From: Chaetorhynchus papuensis
Taxonomy: Eukaryota > Chordata > Aves > Passeriformes > Rhipiduridae
Assembly (NCBI GenBank): GCA_013396525.1
Contig: VWYX01000676.1
Coordinates: 401,184 to 465,183, forward strand
Direction of reading: 5' to 3'
Length of the DNA stretch: 64,000 bases
Below, one piece after another: positions 62,828-64,000 of the stretch. The position numbers and the translations under genes are program-made. The notes under the pieces are model-generated. The model was not told the DNA's origin. It did no database searches and saw only the letters and a list, made by a program, of their open reading frames with translations. Each line of letters starts with the position of its first letter. Positions within the stretch are counted from its first letter, which is position 1.

Positions 62828-64000
62828 CTGACACTCTTGCAGAGAGAGATATGGCCTGGATTATGCTTACTGAAGCATTCAAGGGGAAAAGCTGCTCCAG
62901 TTTCTTTGCTGCAGTGGGGGCTTTTGCTGCCTGCTCTGGAATGCAGGAGAGATCAATAATGGGTCAATGGGTCCTGGAGCCATCTGCCCAGTACCTTACC
63001 CCACGTATGAACATCCAGGGAGATGGTGGTGGGGAGGGGGCTGGCAGACAGGGTTAAATTTCATTACTTTTTTGTTTTGCTCCTTTGAATGATGCCGTTT
63101 TAGTATTGATACACTTTTTGCTCATGGTAAAACAGTTAAAGCCCTGAGGCATCAGCCATGAGCTGTCATGTTGGTCTGCCCCAGATGATTAATTTGGTGT
63201 ATGGATCTTTCTCCCTGCTTTTGGGTTGCTCAGGCACAATGAGGAAATACTCTGTCTGTGCATGCTGCTGGAAACAGAGTTGTTGGCCACTTGCTTGAAA
63301 GCAGGATGTATTTTTCCTTTGGGACTTGATTTTAAAGGAAGACACATATTCAGCTTTTGAGGCCTCATGGCATGGTGTCAACTGCTCTTGCAGAGAAGTT
63401 GGTGCAAACCTGAAGCATAGAGACAGATTTCCCTGTGTAATCCCAGCGGGGTCTGCAAATCTCTGCAAGGAGCTGCTTGCTCCCAGGAGGGTACCTTCAG
63501 AGAGAGCTCCCATCTTCTCTTATTGTAGCATTGGGCTGAAGAGCTGAATTTGCTCAGCACTTGATGGCAGATCTGATTATTCTGCAGGAATTTTATTGTA
63601 AACTTTGCTTCTCTTTATCTTTTTCTTGCCTTTCCCTCTAAACTGCTCTTTGCCTGTTTTTTTAATTTTTTTTTTTTTCTTCAACTTGTCTTTCATTGCT
63701 TTCTCTTCCCCCACATCTGTGTCTTTTCTTTTCTCTGAGGTTCTTCCCTTGGGCTTTGTTACACTCACTGTTGTTCATGGGCAAAGAGAAAGCACCCCTT
63801 ATTTACGGGCTGTGTTTGTGCATAAACAAAGAAAGGCAGTAATTTATTGTTGGTATAACTGAATTTGTAACACTCTAATTCAAGAATCATTTTACTTTAC
63901 CACTAATTATGACAGAAAAAGAAGAAATAAATATGCATCAGGGTAATTCTATATAGAAATATCTCAATAATTGTGATAATGCAACTAAAACTGTAATACA

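Larger units (their letters stand above)
49649..64000 (+). other. MAPKBP1: MAPKBP1 intron after the second coding exon (partial, over 14 kb)
   Basis: It starts with a GTGAGTC donor and runs to the end of the window without a recognisable WD40-coding exon. It contains minus-strand CR1 copies at about 50.5, 51.6 and 58.8 kb, a GT repeat at 57.4 kb, A-rich and T-rich runs, and a G/T-rich tract near 62.8 kb. Several open frames (for example 198 codons at 52916-53512) have no recognisable family. Confidence 0.85.

Noticed and set aside
1..64000. CRISPR arrays, bacterial operons, plasmid or phage modules
   Set aside because: No regularly spaced direct repeats or dense coding. The window is vertebrate genomic DNA with introns and CR1 LINEs.

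Overview
This is vertebrate nuclear DNA, most likely from a bird. The interspersed repeats are mainly CR1 LINE fragments ending in the ATTCTATG-type 3' tail, with a few ancient MIR/CORE-SINE remnants and no Alu, B1 or L1. Coding sequence is sparse and split by GT-AG introns. Nothing is organised like a prokaryotic or viral genome. The species cannot be told from the sequence.

Layout. Positions 1-186 are the coding end of the last exon of a plus-strand gene. I read it as MGA, mostly because of the gene that follows. Its 3' UTR comes next, with tandem AATAAA signals at 827-843 and possibly more UTR out to about 3.3 kb. About 16 kb of intergenic DNA follows. It holds a 128-nt tract made only of G and T, a small isolated CpG-rich patch near 5.8 kb, old CR1 and MIR pieces, and no convincing exon. 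A CpG island at about 19.75-20.64 kb, broken by a 247-nt assembly gap, is the likely promoter of MAPKBP1.

The first coding exon of MAPKBP1 is at 21395-21508. The second is at 49557-49648, after a 28-kb intron. The exons join in frame at AAG|GTG and give a near-exact match to the MAPKBP1 N-terminus, running into the start of the WD40 region. The next exon was not found, so the second intron fills the rest of the window (over 14.3 kb). It holds several CR1 copies, one of which contains the second assembly gap (365 nt).

The head-to-tail order MGA then MAPKBP1 matches human 15q15.1. The genes are neighbours with unrelated jobs: MGA is a chromatin and transcription repressor, MAPKBP1 a JNK-pathway scaffold. 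There is no sign of a novel multi-gene system, CRISPR array, tRNA, rRNA or recent transposon. The observations most worth a second look are the repeated peptide at the MGA C-terminus, the pyrimidine tract and candidate small exon in the MAPKBP1 5' region, the isolated CpG patch, the G/T-only tracts and the palindromic cluster near 2.75 kb.
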